A DNA stretch of 64,000 nucleotides from Paulownia fortunei. Taxonomy: Eukaryota > Streptophyta > Magnoliopsida > Lamiales > Paulowniaceae. The translations under genes and the position numbers were made by a program. The notes beneath the pieces were generated by a model. The model saw only the letters and a list, made by a program, of their open reading frames with translations. It was not told the DNA's origin and did not search any database. The stretch is taken from contig CM033116.1 in NCBI GenBank assembly GCA_019321725.1, forward strand, positions 9,008,841 to 9,072,840, in the 5' to 3' direction. Positions 25,341 through 40,400 of the stretch are shown here, one piece after another. Position 1 is the first letter of the stretch; every line of letters begins with the position of its first letter.

Positions 25341-27044
25341 ACTCAAGTGAGTGGTGCAAGAATTTGAGCCCAAGTAATGTATGAGTGCAGTATTTGTTGT
25401 CCCATATTGTTGTTGGTTGTAAGAAACAGGTGGGAAAAATTGCAAAAATTATTTGCATGACAAAAGTTCTGGTTCGATTGATGCTTGCCATGCGATCATC
25501 TTCCCTTGTTTGGTTTAATTATTTTTGTACTATCCTGCATATTCTGGTTAACATACTTTGAAGAGATGAGACATTGAGATAAGGTTACTTATCATGGGAC
25601 CCAAAAATAATGATCTGTCCTACTGCTGATGCTTCTTCTGTATTCACTTATTAATTTAGTTTTTTTTTTCATTATTTTTGTGGCTAAAGAATTATTCGCT
25701 CTGAGACCGCCCACGTGGTGTATGTCCACACGACGTAGCTACGTGGTTAGTATCCATATATTTTGATATTACTGAGGTTATATCATTGCGATCTGTATTG
25801 CAAAACAATGAATGTTACCAATTTGGTGTATATCAAATGCTGATAATTGATTGCATGAACGCCTGATCCTTAATTATTATTTTTCACTATACTTATTACC
25901 AACTACAGGTAGAAATATTAAATAAATTTGAAGAAAAGTACTTCTCTTGTATGCAATACACGAAGAATAGTGAGAGTTTTGGTAAACTTGATGATATGGT
26001 ACTCTTTACTTTTTATTACTTACTCTTATCTTAAATTTATTAGTTTTTTTTTTCTAAGGATGTTTCATATTCAGATTATATTTTTAAAAATAACTTCCTT
26101 TTTTTTTAAAATACTCTCTCATCTAAAGTAATGGTATGATATTTGCTTTGAATTACTATTTTTGAAGATAATAATGTAAAAATATACAAAATATTCACTT
26201 TTTTAGCTTTTATTTAAAATTTGATATTGGGTTGAAGTGTATAAGTAAAAATGAAAATGATTGAATATAAAAAATGCAAATTGGGGTGCAAAACTCAAGA
26301 TCTGCAACTTGTAAAATTTGAATAAAAAAATGTGAACATGGTGTATGGCTATAAAGATTTATGGCTTACACTCTTTGCCTCTCTCTCTGTGAGGAAGGTA
26401 TGGTTCTCTGCACCTTAAAGCATTTATGTTATTTTTATTTTTTTGTATAGAGTACCTGTGCAAATATCATCATTGCTTTGGAGTGTTGGGAAAGTGATGA
26501 ATGAATGAATATTCCTTGGATTCATATGTGTAGCGGTAGACTGATTGAGGTAAAACAGCAGATATTCGTAGTCAAGAATTGTGTGCCTGTCAATTTTGAT
26601 ATTTAAATAATATTAAACAATCTACGCAAGTAAAAATTATTCACATATGTTTGGTAGGCTATTTCTTAGTCTTCTCGTTCAAGGATAATCTAATGATTTC
26701 TTTATTTCAACAACTTATGAAAAAGAATTTTGGATTTATGGTAAAAAAATTATTAAATAATATTTTCTCATATTGATTTTGAAAGAAAATACAAAGAAAA
26801 TGTTTGTTCGAGTATAATTAAAAACTGTATATATTGATTCATGCATCTAGATGTTTTTTTATTTCTTTACAATATAAAAAAACATTTGACGTTGATCATA
26901 TTGCATCCAGAAAAAAGTATTGAGTTTAAGTTTTCAAGTTTTCCTTTTCTTTTCTGTGCCAAAAACTAAAATCATACACATATATAATAAATAAACTAGA
27001 AATCATACACACGCATGGACTATAAATATATTGTAGCAAATGTG

Positions 27045-27330
27045 TAATACTCTCTCTGTTCCATTTTTTTAGTCCTATCAAGTGAAAATCTTATGTATTC
27101 TTACACATTTATTCTTTAAAAGTAGTACACATCTTAACTTTAAGTAATAGAGTACTTTTTTTACCCAAAAAATAAGTATTCGAAAAAATAAAACCTCGTT
27201 TAAATAACTCCAAAAGAAAAAAAATAAGAATCATAAATTTAGACCAAAGAATAGTATATATTACATAAGATTTGCTTGTCATTTACTAAAAAGACAACAA
27301 CACGTCAAGTGATTTAAGAAATTTGATGTA
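27045..27330. repeat. Stowaway-like MITE remnant
   Basis: ACTCTCTCTGTTCCATTTTTTTAGTCC resembles the CTCCCTCCGTTCC terminus of plant Stowaway MITEs, followed by AT-rich sequence of typical length. The opposite terminus could not be aligned with confidence. Confidence 0.35.
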
Positions 27331-27809
27331 AAATATTTGGTGGTTGGGGGGTCTTGTTAAAGATTCAGGAATCAATCTCAGTTCCGTAGAATGGGTGGTT
27401 ATGCATCTGTATGATTACGAAATTAAGAGAGGAACCAATTGAGAAAAATATCTTCCAGAATTGTAAGGCCTAATGGTGGTAGCCCTCAAGCAAATGACAT
27501 TCTTATAAATTTTGGTGCCATCAGTGTCAACAGTTCAGATGGGGTAGAAGAGAGGATAAACAAACAAAGATTACTTTCATTTCATAAAAATATGTCAAAT
27601 CTTGAATAATTCATTCCTTCCAAGAAACTCCCAAAGTGTGTGTACCTGAAAAGCACTACCTTCCTAGCTTTTTAACTAGATTCTTGTCAATTATCACCTC
27701 TTCATCATTCTAATGCTGATATGACACTATATGTTGGTTACTGTTTATCAGACTGCAGAAAAAGGTATATTCAATCAAAAGGCTGAATACAACAAATTGG
27801 GTGGGTGGT

Positions 27810-27965
27810 AAAGAACACCACCCTTTATAATTCAATGGCAGCAATGAACCAGAAGTCTTGCATCAGTCCACTCAACACCATTAGATCAAGAGGTGGTTGT
27901 CAAGAACACCAACTCTATAATCCAATGGCTAGCAGTGGACCGGTTGTCTTGTATTTGTCTACTGT
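27810..27965. repeat. Diverged tandem duplication, about 84-bp unit
   Basis: AAGAACACCACCCTTTATAA and AAGAACACCAACTCTATAA each lead into TTCAATGG/TCCAATGG, then CAGCA(A/G)TG, then a GTCTTG word and GTCCACT/GTCTACT. The two blocks lie about 84 bp apart. Confidence 0.65.
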
Positions 27966-28461
27966 AGAATGACCGAGTAAATGAATGGCTAAAATTGAAG
28001 GCAAAAATACTATCCATGAGTTCATAGTGCAAGATAAGGCAGAACTATTAGGAATTAACTTTTAGTTCGGGGGGGATAAGTAACATGTCCATACATTTCA
28101 TCACAAGTGGCCTAAAAGTTGCACCAAAATGACAATTAAGATAGACATAAAGCTTTTACCAGTTTTAACAGATTGGAGGAAGTTGAATTAGATTTCTGGT
28201 CGCGCATCAGCTAATAATGCTCATAAAAAATGATCATGCTGGAAAACTGGCACATGGAGATTTCTCCTGTCCGCATTTTCAAGAACCCCTTCTCTGTTTC
28301 TGAAATTGGAGGCCTAGTCTCCATGACCAGTGTTGGTCAATTGCAACTTCAGGAGTCATGAACATGCCAGATTTAGCTTTAGGCTTTTCCCAAGATATCA
28401 ATGTGCTCCAATGTAAGAGCTTTTTGCTGAATGACAGCCACAATGAACAGATGCATGATAG

Positions 28462-31400
28462 TTATCCTTTTGCTGTTAGGACCTCCTTCAGATTCCTTAA
28501 AATTCCTTTGTCATACGGGTTCATGAATTGTGTGCCAGTCTGGGGTTGGCCTGCATAAGAGAATAGCTAAACTGAGAACTCTCGGATGGTGTTTTTTATA
28601 AAATTAAAGCATGTGTTCACTTTATGAGAGAAACAGTTCTAGTAAATTACCGGCATGAGGGACGGCTTTAATCTGGAACTCTGGATATTTTCTCCAGTTT
28701 ATCTGCAAAAATGTCTTCCAATCAACTATTTCTGTAGACATTTTATTTTCCAACATACACACGACACTTCCATTATAATGCAGAAAACCAATGAGCTGAT
28801 CATTCTCATGTAGCAACAAAGCAACCCAGCCATACTAACTGCAACCCACTTTAGCAATCTAAAGATCATCTTGAACATTTGCCATAGCAATCTAACTGGA
28901 TGAAGGTTTTAAATTTTGTACTGCAGTTAAAAACAACTGGACCCAATCACAGTTTGATCCAGATGTCCCTTTCAGTTTTAAAAAAAAAAAAAGGACAAGT
29001 AAACTAGCCCTTAACCATATCCTTCTATCTATCCATTGGAAAACGAACTTTTTCTCAATTCCAATCACACCCCAGCATCAAAAGTAAACAAAAGCAAAAG
29101 TAGAAATAATAACAAGAAGTCCAATATCAGAAATTAAGCTAATGGTAGATACAACTTGGAGAATCACATATGATTTAAGTTGTCATGGAACCTATTCATT
29201 CAGGAATACAAGTCAATAAAAGCCTTATCTCATTGCTGTAACATATAAATATAGCTTACCCATTCATCAGTTTTGATGTTAAAACATGCACAATAGGCAT
29301 GCCACGTTATGAAAACCACCTACAAGTTGAAAAAGAATAATTGTCAGACGAAAAAGGAGCTATCTTATTAAAAATCTTCAGCTAATATCAAGAAAGTGGT
29401 TACTGGAATTGATACATAGGTGAAGGGTACCTGCCAAAGCACTTGAATTAGACAAAACAACATTGTACTAAGGACCAAATTTCTGGAAGTAGTAGCCTGG
29501 CGGAATTAAAGCACATTTGTCATCACAAGATAATACATTTAACTTATGATAGAAAATCTGTTACCAAAGCAATGCAGAAAACTGAACTATACGATAACGC
29601 TAACCAAGTGCATCAATGGGCAGGAGCTGGAGAAACATAACATACCTTCCTTCCAACTTCATTTAAGGTCTGAGACTTGGCAGTAACTGGAGCCCAGGAG
29701 GATTAAGAAAAAGAAATAAGATCATTTGAGCAGAAAATGCTGAGAGGATAAGGGGAAAAAAAAAAAAAGAGAGAGGGAGAAAGAGAAAGGAAGAATGAAA
29801 AAAGCACCATAAAAGCTGTTTTATTTCATTCAAATATATGACACATTAAGAAGTATCCCACAGCCCCCTTTTCCAGATATTTCCATAATCCATATTAATA
29901 CTGAATATATTTAACAAAATACTTTGAAAATATATTTTCCAGTCACTTCAATAATGCGCTTCCAGTTTTGTCTTCATAATTGTGCCATAATGATCAAATT
30001 CATTTATATTAATGGAGTTTGAAGTTTTTGGCATCGGCAGACTCTACAAAAGAACTTATTCTGCCCTGAAAGATACTCATTCCAAGCACAATAACAACGT
30101 GGTGAAGCCAACTCCCTCACACATCTTTTGCTTAATATAACTGTGCTATCTATGATGCACAGTCACGGACACGACACAACACGGACACGAGATATGGCAT
30201 TTCTTACAAATTTTAGGACACAACACGGTTCAACACGACTGTCCAATATATACAAATATTTTTATATTAGATAAGTATTGACAAAATGTATGTATATGTG
30301 TAATTGGTAACAGATTTATGGAGACATCAGTACGAGTGCAATAGAAAAGAAGTTCATGTCGATGATGATGTTGGAATTCTACTAGTGTGATTTGTGGATT
30401 ATGTATTCCACGGGGAAAAAGTATAAAAAGAATTTTGAGTTTCATGAATGTAAAGAAAGAAAAAGTGAGTTTGGATGACATATCATTATTTTTTCAAGTT
30501 GTTTTAAAAATATTTAATTTTGTGTTAATATTTTAACATTCATATGCTTTCTAAAATATATAAAAAGAGACCCCTTGTGTCGGAAAATGTTGGACACCCC
30601 AACAGATGTATTGGAATTTTTTTTTTGTTTATTTTATGGACACGCTAAGTAGCGTATTGGACACGTGTTGGAGGCATGTAATGTCCAATACGGTGTCGAT
30701 GCATGTCCAGCATAGTACGAATGATTTTTTGGGGTGTCGGAGCATTATAGTATGCCATTTAACTATTGGCACAACTAAATGTCAAATTGGCAATAAAGGA
30801 AGTAGTTATTTGTGCTCATAGTGATGGACTCAGCAATTTACCAATGACATATAAATACCCATATGAACCTACTTCATGGCATCACCAATCACATGAGTTA
30901 CCATCATTTTTAACTTTTGTAATAGGCATCACGCACATCCCGCTTATGTGTTAGCCACTGTTTTTCTATAAAGTGTCGTAGTCAGAGGATTGGCCAAACT
31001 CATCTCTGACCTCACAAAGTCTTAAGGATATAGCCACATCATTTAGCAGCTGCTACACAATGTTATGTCTCAGAATGAATGCCGGCTCTTACCATTGTAG
31101 GTTTTATTTATTACCTTCGCTATTGTAGCTCTGCAATCAAACTGAAGAGACACGGTTGGAACTAGTCTCACCTATAAGGGATATCAGGTTTCTAAGCCAT
31201 TTAGCTTCTAAGCAGCCACTCAGCCTCAGTGCTCGCCTTCTCTAAGACAATAAACTCGAGCAGTACAAGTCTGCTTGGATTAGTTCTAACACACTTCACC
31301 TCCTCCAAGAGAAAACACAGGTCCACAAGTGAATTTTATCTCATCGCAACCAGACATTCAGTTTGCATCACAATACCTCTTTAGTACAATAGTCTAAAGT

Positions 31401-34400
31401 ACCGTTAAAATACTTAAGAACTCTGCAAGGTGCAGTCCACTGATCTTTGCTAGGATTTCTCAAGTGTATCTACTAAGTATATTCTCCACATAATGCTAGG
31501 TCTAGTACAACTCATCAAGTACATAGAACTCTCAATCATTTGGGCATACTTAGATTGAGATACACTAATCACTCAAATTTTTCTTAAAATGTACATTGGT
31601 ATCATGAGTATTCACATGTTTGGAACCATAGTAACTAAACTTTCTCAAATTCTTTTCAACAAAGTATTCTTGGGACATTCTAAACCTACAATCCATTTTC
31701 CGAAATTTATTCCAAAGATTACATTAGCTCTGCCTAGATCTTTCATATCAAATTGGGATGACAAAATGACTTGATCTCATTTATAACCATAAGATTAGTT
31801 CCGAATAGCAACATATCATGTCCATATAAGCAGACAACCACCCCCACACTTTGAGGTACTTAAGATTTGGCAAATGATTTTTGTGAAGTTCATGAAGTGT
31901 ATTCCCAATTAATTAAATACTATTTTATTTTGGACATGACAAGCATTGAGAATGGCTTCCCCAACAGGTAAGGTGGTACACCAGCATAAATCCTATGGTA
32001 TTCATCATTTCCTTAAGTAGTCTAATTCTCTTGAGTTTTACTCTTATTTCTAAGTGAGAAAAACAAGAGCATTATGTACAATATCATCAATAAAAGTATA
32101 TAATACATTGCTACCCCTAGATGGAGAGTGGACGCCGTACCACCCACATCAGAATGCATCTAACTTAATAATTCAGATTCTCTTTCATGCATAGACTCAC
32201 AAGGTTTCTTTGTTGATTTAGCTTCACCACAAATATGGCATTTATCATTTATTACTTTATAGATATATTCTTTAACATGCCAAGTTCATGCTTTTTCTAT
32301 AATTCCACAGATCATTACACTCAATCAAGCAAGCAAGCAAGCAGAAGAGATAGTTGCATTTTCCATTAGGAATTTTCAGTTACACAAAGGTGAAGCAAAT
32401 CTGTTGACTTGGTTTTATACCGATAATTTAAGTATCTTTAGCTTAATGATTGGATGGTTTTCAAGCATGTATTAGAGTGTTTTAATCTGTTTTGTTGAAG
32501 TTTTGTAGGAAGTTGAAAGATGAGACAAATAAAGAAAATGAGTGATGGAAAAGAACAAATGGCGTCTAGGCACCATCCTATCATAGCCTAGGCACCAAAG
32601 ACTAAACGTAAGGAGCTTAGGCGCTGTTGTAGTTGAGCACATAGCGCCTAGGCGCCGTTTTGCGTGGTTAGGCGCCGTTTGACTGAGCCTTCTATGAGAC
32701 CTTTTGTGAGAAAAACTGAGCATATCAAGCTTAGGCACTGTTTCTTCGCGCCAATGGCGCCAGGCAGTGTGAAAATCCGAAAATGCGTCTTTTGGCTCAG
32801 AATTTGGAATTATTTTCGGAGGAAATATGAATAGCAACTACCTAGCAAGTTATGGGTATCTTTTTGGCTGCAAAATACTTATAGAAACGAAGGAGAAAGC
32901 TTAAAGAGTCAAGATTGAAGTTTTTTCCCTCAAGATTCTAAAGTTCTTCTTTTCTTTTTACTTTGCCTATAGCTTGAATTCAAATTTGTCTATAAATTTG
33001 TTAGACATGATTATTGGCTAAATTCTTTATTTTAAGGTTTTGATGTAATCTAATTAGGATGTTTAAATTCATCTTTCAATTCAATTGAATTTTTATTTTC
33101 TCTAGTTGGGGTTTCTACATGGATTTTAATGCTACCAATTAATTGACCACTAATTGGATAATTTCATAATCGTATTAATCTGGAAGGTGATATATGTGTT
33201 CTATGTGTAAAAAACCATGAATTATATGTAAGATTGAAATATACTTGCATGGTTTGTGTAGTCTTGATTGAGATACATAGAATTCAATAATTTATTGAAT
33301 TACCTAGCAGGTTATGGGTAACTTTTAGCTGCAAAATACTTAGAAAAACGAAGGAGAAAGCCTAAAGAGTCAAGATTGAAGTTTTTTCCCTCAAGATTCT
33401 AAAGTTCTTATTTTCTTTTTACTTTGCCTATAGCATGAATTCAAATTTGTCTATAAATTTGTTCGACATGATTATTGGCTAAGTTCTTTTTTTTAAGATT
33501 TTGATGTAACCTAATTAGGATGTTTGAATTCCTCTTTCAATTCAATTGAATGTTTATTTTCTCTAGTTGAGTTTTCCACATGGGTTTTAATGCTTCCAAT
33601 TAATTGACCACTAATTGGATAATTTCATAATCGTATTGATCCGAGAGGTGATATATGTATTTGGTTCTATGTGTAGAAAATCATAAATTGCATGTAAGAT
33701 TGAATATTCTTGCATGGTTTGTGTAGTCTTGATTGAGATACATAAAACTCAATAATTTATTGATTGTTTAATTCACATAAAAATATCGTGGGTTGACAAT
33801 TGACAAAATTTTCATTAGACCTTGGAAGAGACTATTGAATAATTAAAGATTCTCGACTATCAACTAGAAAAGTCAATTGAAATTGATACGAGTGTTCAAA
33901 TCTGACTAATTATAGTGAAATTATAATCCCTAAGTTTTAAGTCACAAGAAGTTAAACTTTATTTGCTTTTAAATTTTAGTAAGTGGTAGTTTATTTTATT
34001 GCATATTCATCAACCTAAATCTTTCATTTGTTCAAATAAAATTAGAATTGACATAATTTTAGTATTTAGTAACTCATTTAGTCCTCGTGGGAACGGTACT
34101 TCACTAATCCACTTTATTACTTATTTACGATAGCGTGCACAAACTTTACAAATTTTTGGCGCCGTTGCCAGAGATTATTTGTTTTTGTTAACAATAGTAC
34201 CCAATAACTCTGATTTTATTTAAAATTTTCTTTTATTTTCTCTTAGTTGTTGCTCTTGCTTTTTCAGGCTTTCTTATTCGGTGTATGATAAATTTGAAAG
34301 TGAAGTTTTGATTCTTTTTGATTCAAAAATTGAAAAGACGTGCAAAAGAAATTGAAAGGAAAAGAGGGAATCTTCCAAAACAGTAAACGAAACCATGGAA

Positions 34401-37400
34401 GACGAAATGGCAACAAAAGGTAACAATAATGCACCACAAGCAGTTAGGGTGAACAACAAGGCGCTACCATTAAATAGCTCGCCATCCAGCTACTACCTAG
34501 CCTATGTCCAGAACCTCTATTTGCCAAAATATGCCCATTTTCTATGTGCCATGCCTAGCATACTATTTCATGGCACCAACACTTAGCATGCAGGCACTCA
34601 TCACCTGCCTGGCATGCAAGCCTCGCTGTGTCAGGACACCTGACGTCTTAAAGGGCTAACCGTACCAATAACATGGATGTAGAATCCAAGTATAATACCT
34701 TGCGATTAGGATTATAACATTGCCCAAGGCCATGGCCCAAGGAATAGAGAGGGAACATGAATTCATAAAGAAATGTTACCACTAAAGAAAGTGAATAAAA
34801 CTTCAAGCAAGAGGCAAGAGTGGCAGCTCTTTGGCATCATTTGAAGGGAATTAATGTATAAAGGAACTTAATATTGTTCAAGATATAAAACTTAAAAAGT
34901 GAAAGTATAACTTACCACTTAGATTAGAGGGTGGAAATGGTCACCCATTTCTTTTATGAAAAAATGATCTAGAATCACACTTCTAATTTGAAGGGTTGGC
35001 AGCAAAATTGGGATTTGACCCCTATAATTTTAGTTAAGGCTAGAAATAATGACTTCTATTCTTCATTGGGAAGAGGCATAACGTCACTTCGGTATGTTGA
35101 AGCGTAAATAACCAATGAGCCCTTGATGCAGCAAAAACAACCACCGTCCCTTTGTTTAAGGGTGGCAATTTTGTTGGATTGGATGGGTTCAGACTAGGCT
35201 AAGCCAGGGTATTAACACGAATTTACTGAACTCAACCCCACCTGATTTTGTTACCCAATCTAAGAAATTTTTAATTTGTCCTTGTCTAAATTGTAACATA
35301 CTAATCTAAGTTACTTGATACGATTTTAGGTTACTCTCCATAATTAATTAAAAGATCTTTCATAATCTAACAAATCAAATTTTCAAAAAAGCATAATATT
35401 TGTTCATAGTGTTCGACAAAAATTTAAGATTTCCCAAGATAAAGTTGATAATGAAAAATTCATAATGCATAAGTTGAAGTGTTAAAGACATCTTTCTAAG
35501 TCCATGCTCCACATTCCACAACTACAATCTATAAGTCTTATAATTGAAAATTAATTAAGTTATTTTGTGCCTTAACTTTGCCCTATTATTGAATAATACT
35601 TCTCTTGTCCACAATTGAATGCTTCTATTTCCTTTTTGGAAAATCTAAAAATAATGTCTCATTTCCTAAAATGGCAATTTTCTTTCAAAAAATACCATGT
35701 AACACCACTAACTCTCAACTACTACTTTTAAGATTAATAAAGTTATTACACCATACTTCCCATCTAAAATTTCGTGCCTAATCAAATATGGGCATTCAAA
35801 GCTCAATGGAGAGAGTATTTTTAATCGTTATTTTCTGGTGTTATGTGTGTAGTCCGAATATAGAGCAAAATAATTATTGTAATGTGAATGAGAGCTTTCA
35901 TTCAGTTTTCTTTTCCCTGCCCTCAATACAAATGATACACATATATATACAGGGAGCAAATTTTAACACCTTTAGTATTGGACAATCGGTCACCCAGCTC
36001 AATCTCAATGTTAGTGCTCAATTAAGTGCTCTACTAATAAACTTAATGCAGCATAAAACGTTATCAGTACGACTCTAACCATTTTGTGAAGGTAATGTGT
36101 GAATTAGTATATACATTATAATTGCTTTTCCTATTTGGCTTTTAGTCTTATAAACTTTGAAATATGTTTTCATGCAAGTTATATATATTGTTTTGATACC
36201 TAATATTATGCATATTCCTTCAAATATATATTTGTTAGTGTTTATATTCTCAGCAACATTTCTTTACAATTTTCATGAAATTCAAATAAATATAAAATCC
36301 ACATGGTGCTAAAATCATTTTGTATTACTAACATCTATATTTCTCTAATTCCAATATGAATACATCTAAGTTACAGAATTATATTCTTTGTTTATAGCCT
36401 TCTACAAAGAATAAGAAATTTTGATGTTTTTAATAATCTGCATCAATAATTATGATCATTTATTTAGTAATTAGAGTACTAATTTTATATTATTTTATCA
36501 TTATTTTTAGAATGACAAATCTTAAAAAGCTAGAGTTTATTGCCCTTGATATTTCTGGTAATAATTATTTGGCATGTACTCTTGATGTTGAGATCCATCT
36601 CGATACTATAAACCATGGAGATACGATAAAAGAAGGAAATGAAGCATCCTTACAGGATCACGCAAAGGCAATGATATTCATTCGTCATCATCTCCATGAA
36701 TGATTAAAAACTAAACTAAATATCTAACAGTGAAAGATCTATATGTCATTTGAAAAAATTTGAAAGAAAGGTATGACCACCAAAAAGGCTGTAATACTTC
36801 CTAAAGCTCGCTATGATTGGATGCACTTGTGATTGCAAGATTTTAAAAGTGTAAACGAGTATAATTTGGCAATGTTAAAAATCACTTCACTTAAAGTTAT
36901 GTGGAGAAAGTGTTAGTGATGAAGACATGCTAGAAAAGACATTTTCTAATTTTTATGCCTCTAATATGCTTCTGTAACAATAGTATCGAGAGCAAATTAT
37001 GAGTTGATATCGTGTTTTCTTGTTGCCGAACAAAACAATGAATTATTGATGAAAAATCGTCAATCCTGCCAAACTGGATCAATGTCATTCCGTGAAGCGA
37101 ATGTTGCGATTGTTAATAATTTTGGGCGTACTTGATATCGAGGATGTTGGTCATGGACGAAGTTATGATCGTAGTCGTGGTCGTGGTTGTGGTCGTAGTT
37201 ACTATAATCAAAACTTTTCAAATTTCAAGAAAACTGTAACTCACCCCAAGAAGTGGGAGAATAATGGGGAAAAACAAGAGAATAGTTTGCAAAACAAAAC
37301 TCCTAAGACTAATGAAGGCAATTGTCATAGATGTGGCATGAAAGGGCATTGGAGACGTACTTATTGTACGTCTAAACATCTTGTTGATCTATACCAAGCT

Positions 37401-40400
37401 TCACTGAAAGATAAAGAAAAAGGTATAGAGACAAACCTTATTGAGCATTATAATCTAATGAATTTTACGCAGTTGGATGTTGCGGATTTCTTTGAGAATT
37501 CTAATGGGAACTTTAAGAATTTGAATAGTGATTGGAATATCAATGTGGTTTAGAGGAATGTCCTCGCAATAAGCTATCCCAATGTGTTATTTTTGATGTG
37601 TTTTTCCTTTTAGTATGTGCTTTCAAATCTTTAGTGTGATTTTTGGTGTGTATTTTCTATGTTTTGGAATTATGAGTGAGTTTTTCTTATATATTAATAA
37701 TAATAAAGAATTATATTTGGTATTTAATTCTCAATACTTAATTTTGTTTATATAATTATTTTCATGAAGAAATATGGATCATGTGGTTGGAGTTAAAGTC
37801 AATGGAGAAGCTCTATGCATAATAGAAAGTGCAACAACACACACCATTCTCAAAGATAAAAAATATTTTTCCCATCTCATATTAGCTAAAGTTAGTGTTA
37901 GCACAATATCTGGTATTGCAACTTTATTGAAGGTTATGGAAGAGTTAATGTTTTATTACCTGGTACCACAAAATTTACAATTGACGATACTATGTTTTAT
38001 AGTAGATCGAAAAGAAATCTACTAACTTTTAGAAATATAGACAAAAAATAAAAAAGACATTGAATATCTATATATTACGTCTATTGTCTTAGGAAAGAAA
38101 CATATATTGGAAAAGCTACCAGCATACTCTTAAGGGTTATATTATTCTTTTATAAATTCAATTGAATCCTATATAGTGATGGATAAAAAGTCAATAAATT
38201 CAAAGAATTTTATCGGCATGACCATTTAGGTCATTCATATTCCATAATGATGCGAAAAATTATAGAAAATTCTCATAGACATCTGTTAAAGAACCAAAAG
38301 ATTTTTTTATCCAAATATTTTTCATGTGCTGCTTTGTTTTAAGGAAAAATGATTACCAAGGATGAATCTCCGATATTTTTAGAATGAATTCAAAAGACAT
38401 AGGTGGACCTATAATTCCATCATGTGGACCACTTAAATATTTCATGGTACTAATATATGTATAGACACGTTGGTTAAATGTTTGTTTATTATCTACTCAC
38501 AATGTTGCATTTGCTAGACTCATTGCTCAAATAATATGATTAAGTGAACAATTTCCAGATTATACAATCAAGAAAATTCGTACGGATAATGCTGGATAAT
38601 TTACATCCCAAGCTTTTAATGATTATTGTATGTCAACTGGGATTACAGTTGAGCATCTTGTTGCTTACATACACAGAGTGGGTTAGCAGAAACTTTTATT
38701 AAATGATTAAAATTGATTGTTAGGCCTTTACTTATGAGAACAAAGCTACCAAATTCTGATTGGGGACATGTCATAATGTATGCAGCAGCACTTATTCGCA
38801 TAAGACCAACTGCATATCATAAATATTTTCTATTACAACTTGTCATTAGTCAAGAACTAGATATTTTCCATCTAAAAGTTTTTAGTTGTGCGGTTTATGT
38901 CTCAATTGTTCCACCACAATACACTAAGATAGGTCATCAAAGAAGACTGGGAATTTATGTTGGATTTAAATTCCTAGCAATTATTAAATTATAGAAATAT
39001 TGACGAGTGATATTTTTATGGCGCGATTTGCCGATTGCCATTTTGATGAGGCAGTTTTTCCAGCATTAGGAGAGAGAAACAATAGTTGAAAAAATAAGAA
39101 ATTTTAGAAAATGCATCATCATTATCTCATTTTAATCATCGTACAAATCAATATGAATTAGAAGTTCAGGAAATTATTCCCTTGCAAAATATTGCAATTC
39201 AATTATCTGATACATTTACTGATATTAAAAAAGTGACAAAATCACATATATCAACTGTCAATGCTTCTATTTGTATTGATGTTGGGACAAATTGTTAATA
39301 CACTAGCAAAGAAGTCTAAGACATGCAAAAAACATAGAAGACCCATCGGTTCCAAAGATAAAAAAATCCAAAAAAGAAAAAGGAACAAAATAAGCAAGTT
39401 GGCACTTCTAAAGTTATTAGTACTACTCCTAAAGAGTCTATGCCAGAAATAGTTGACATAACTGAAGAAATAACCTCAAAAGAGGTTCATGGACTTGAAG
39501 ATGATGATAATGAAAAGATCTCAATAAATTATGTCACTTCAGGAAAAAAATGAAACTAAAATGAAATTGTGGTCGACAACCTGTTTGCATATGCAGTAGC
39601 ACTTGAAATTATAAGAGAAAATAAGTATCATGAACTGAAGTCAGTTGATGAATGTCGATGCAGAAATAATTGGCCAAAATAGAAAAACGCAATACAGGCA
39701 GAGCTAAATTCACTTGAAAAACATTAAGTTTTTGGACCAATCGTCCAAACACCTAAAGCTGTAAAACCTGATGACTAGAAGTAGGTATTTGTGCGAAAAC
39801 GTAACAAAAAAAATGAAATTGTTAATACAAAGCTCGACTTGTAGCGCAAAGTTTAGACCTGGTGTTGATTATGATGAGACATATTCTCCAGTGATGTGGA
39901 TGCAATAACATTTAGATTTTTACTTAGCCTAACAATTTCAGAAGGACTTCATATGCATCTAATGGATGTTGCAACAACTTATCTATATAGATCACTTGAT
40001 AGTGACATTTATTTGAAAGTTCTTTAAAGACTAAAACTTCCTAAAGAATTCAATTCAAAACCCTAGAAAATATATTCAATTAAGTTACAAAGATCTTTGT
40101 ATAGATTAAAGCAATCTAGATGTATGTGGTATAACCATCTCAGCAAATATCTTTTGAGAAAAGAACATATCAACAATCCTATTTGTCAATGTGTTTTTAT
40201 TAAAAAGTCTAAGTCTGGATTTGCTATATTGTTGTTTATGTTGATGATTTAAACATCATTGGGACACCTGAAGAGATTATAAAGACGGTAACATTACTGA
40301 AAGATGGATTTGAAATGAAAGATTTAGGAAAAACAAAATTTTGCCTCGGTTGCAAATCAAGCATTTAACTGGAGGGGTTTTTGTTCATCAGTTGAAAAAG

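Larger units (their letters stand above)
25341..28461. other. Intergenic region between two convergent genes
   Basis: No coding exon was recognised. It contains a Stowaway-like repeat (27045-27330) and a diverged tandem duplication (27810-27965). The part nearest 28461 probably includes the 3' UTR of the minus-strand S-acyltransferase gene. Confidence 0.5.

Noticed and set aside
28358..28558. Plus-strand frame of 66 residues
   Set aside because: It is the antisense of the terminal exon of the S-acyltransferase gene, which encodes NPYDKG on the minus strand.
32472..32837. Frame of 121 residues in the GGCGCC-rich block
   Set aside because: It lies in LTR-like repeat, has no domain and has repeat-driven composition.
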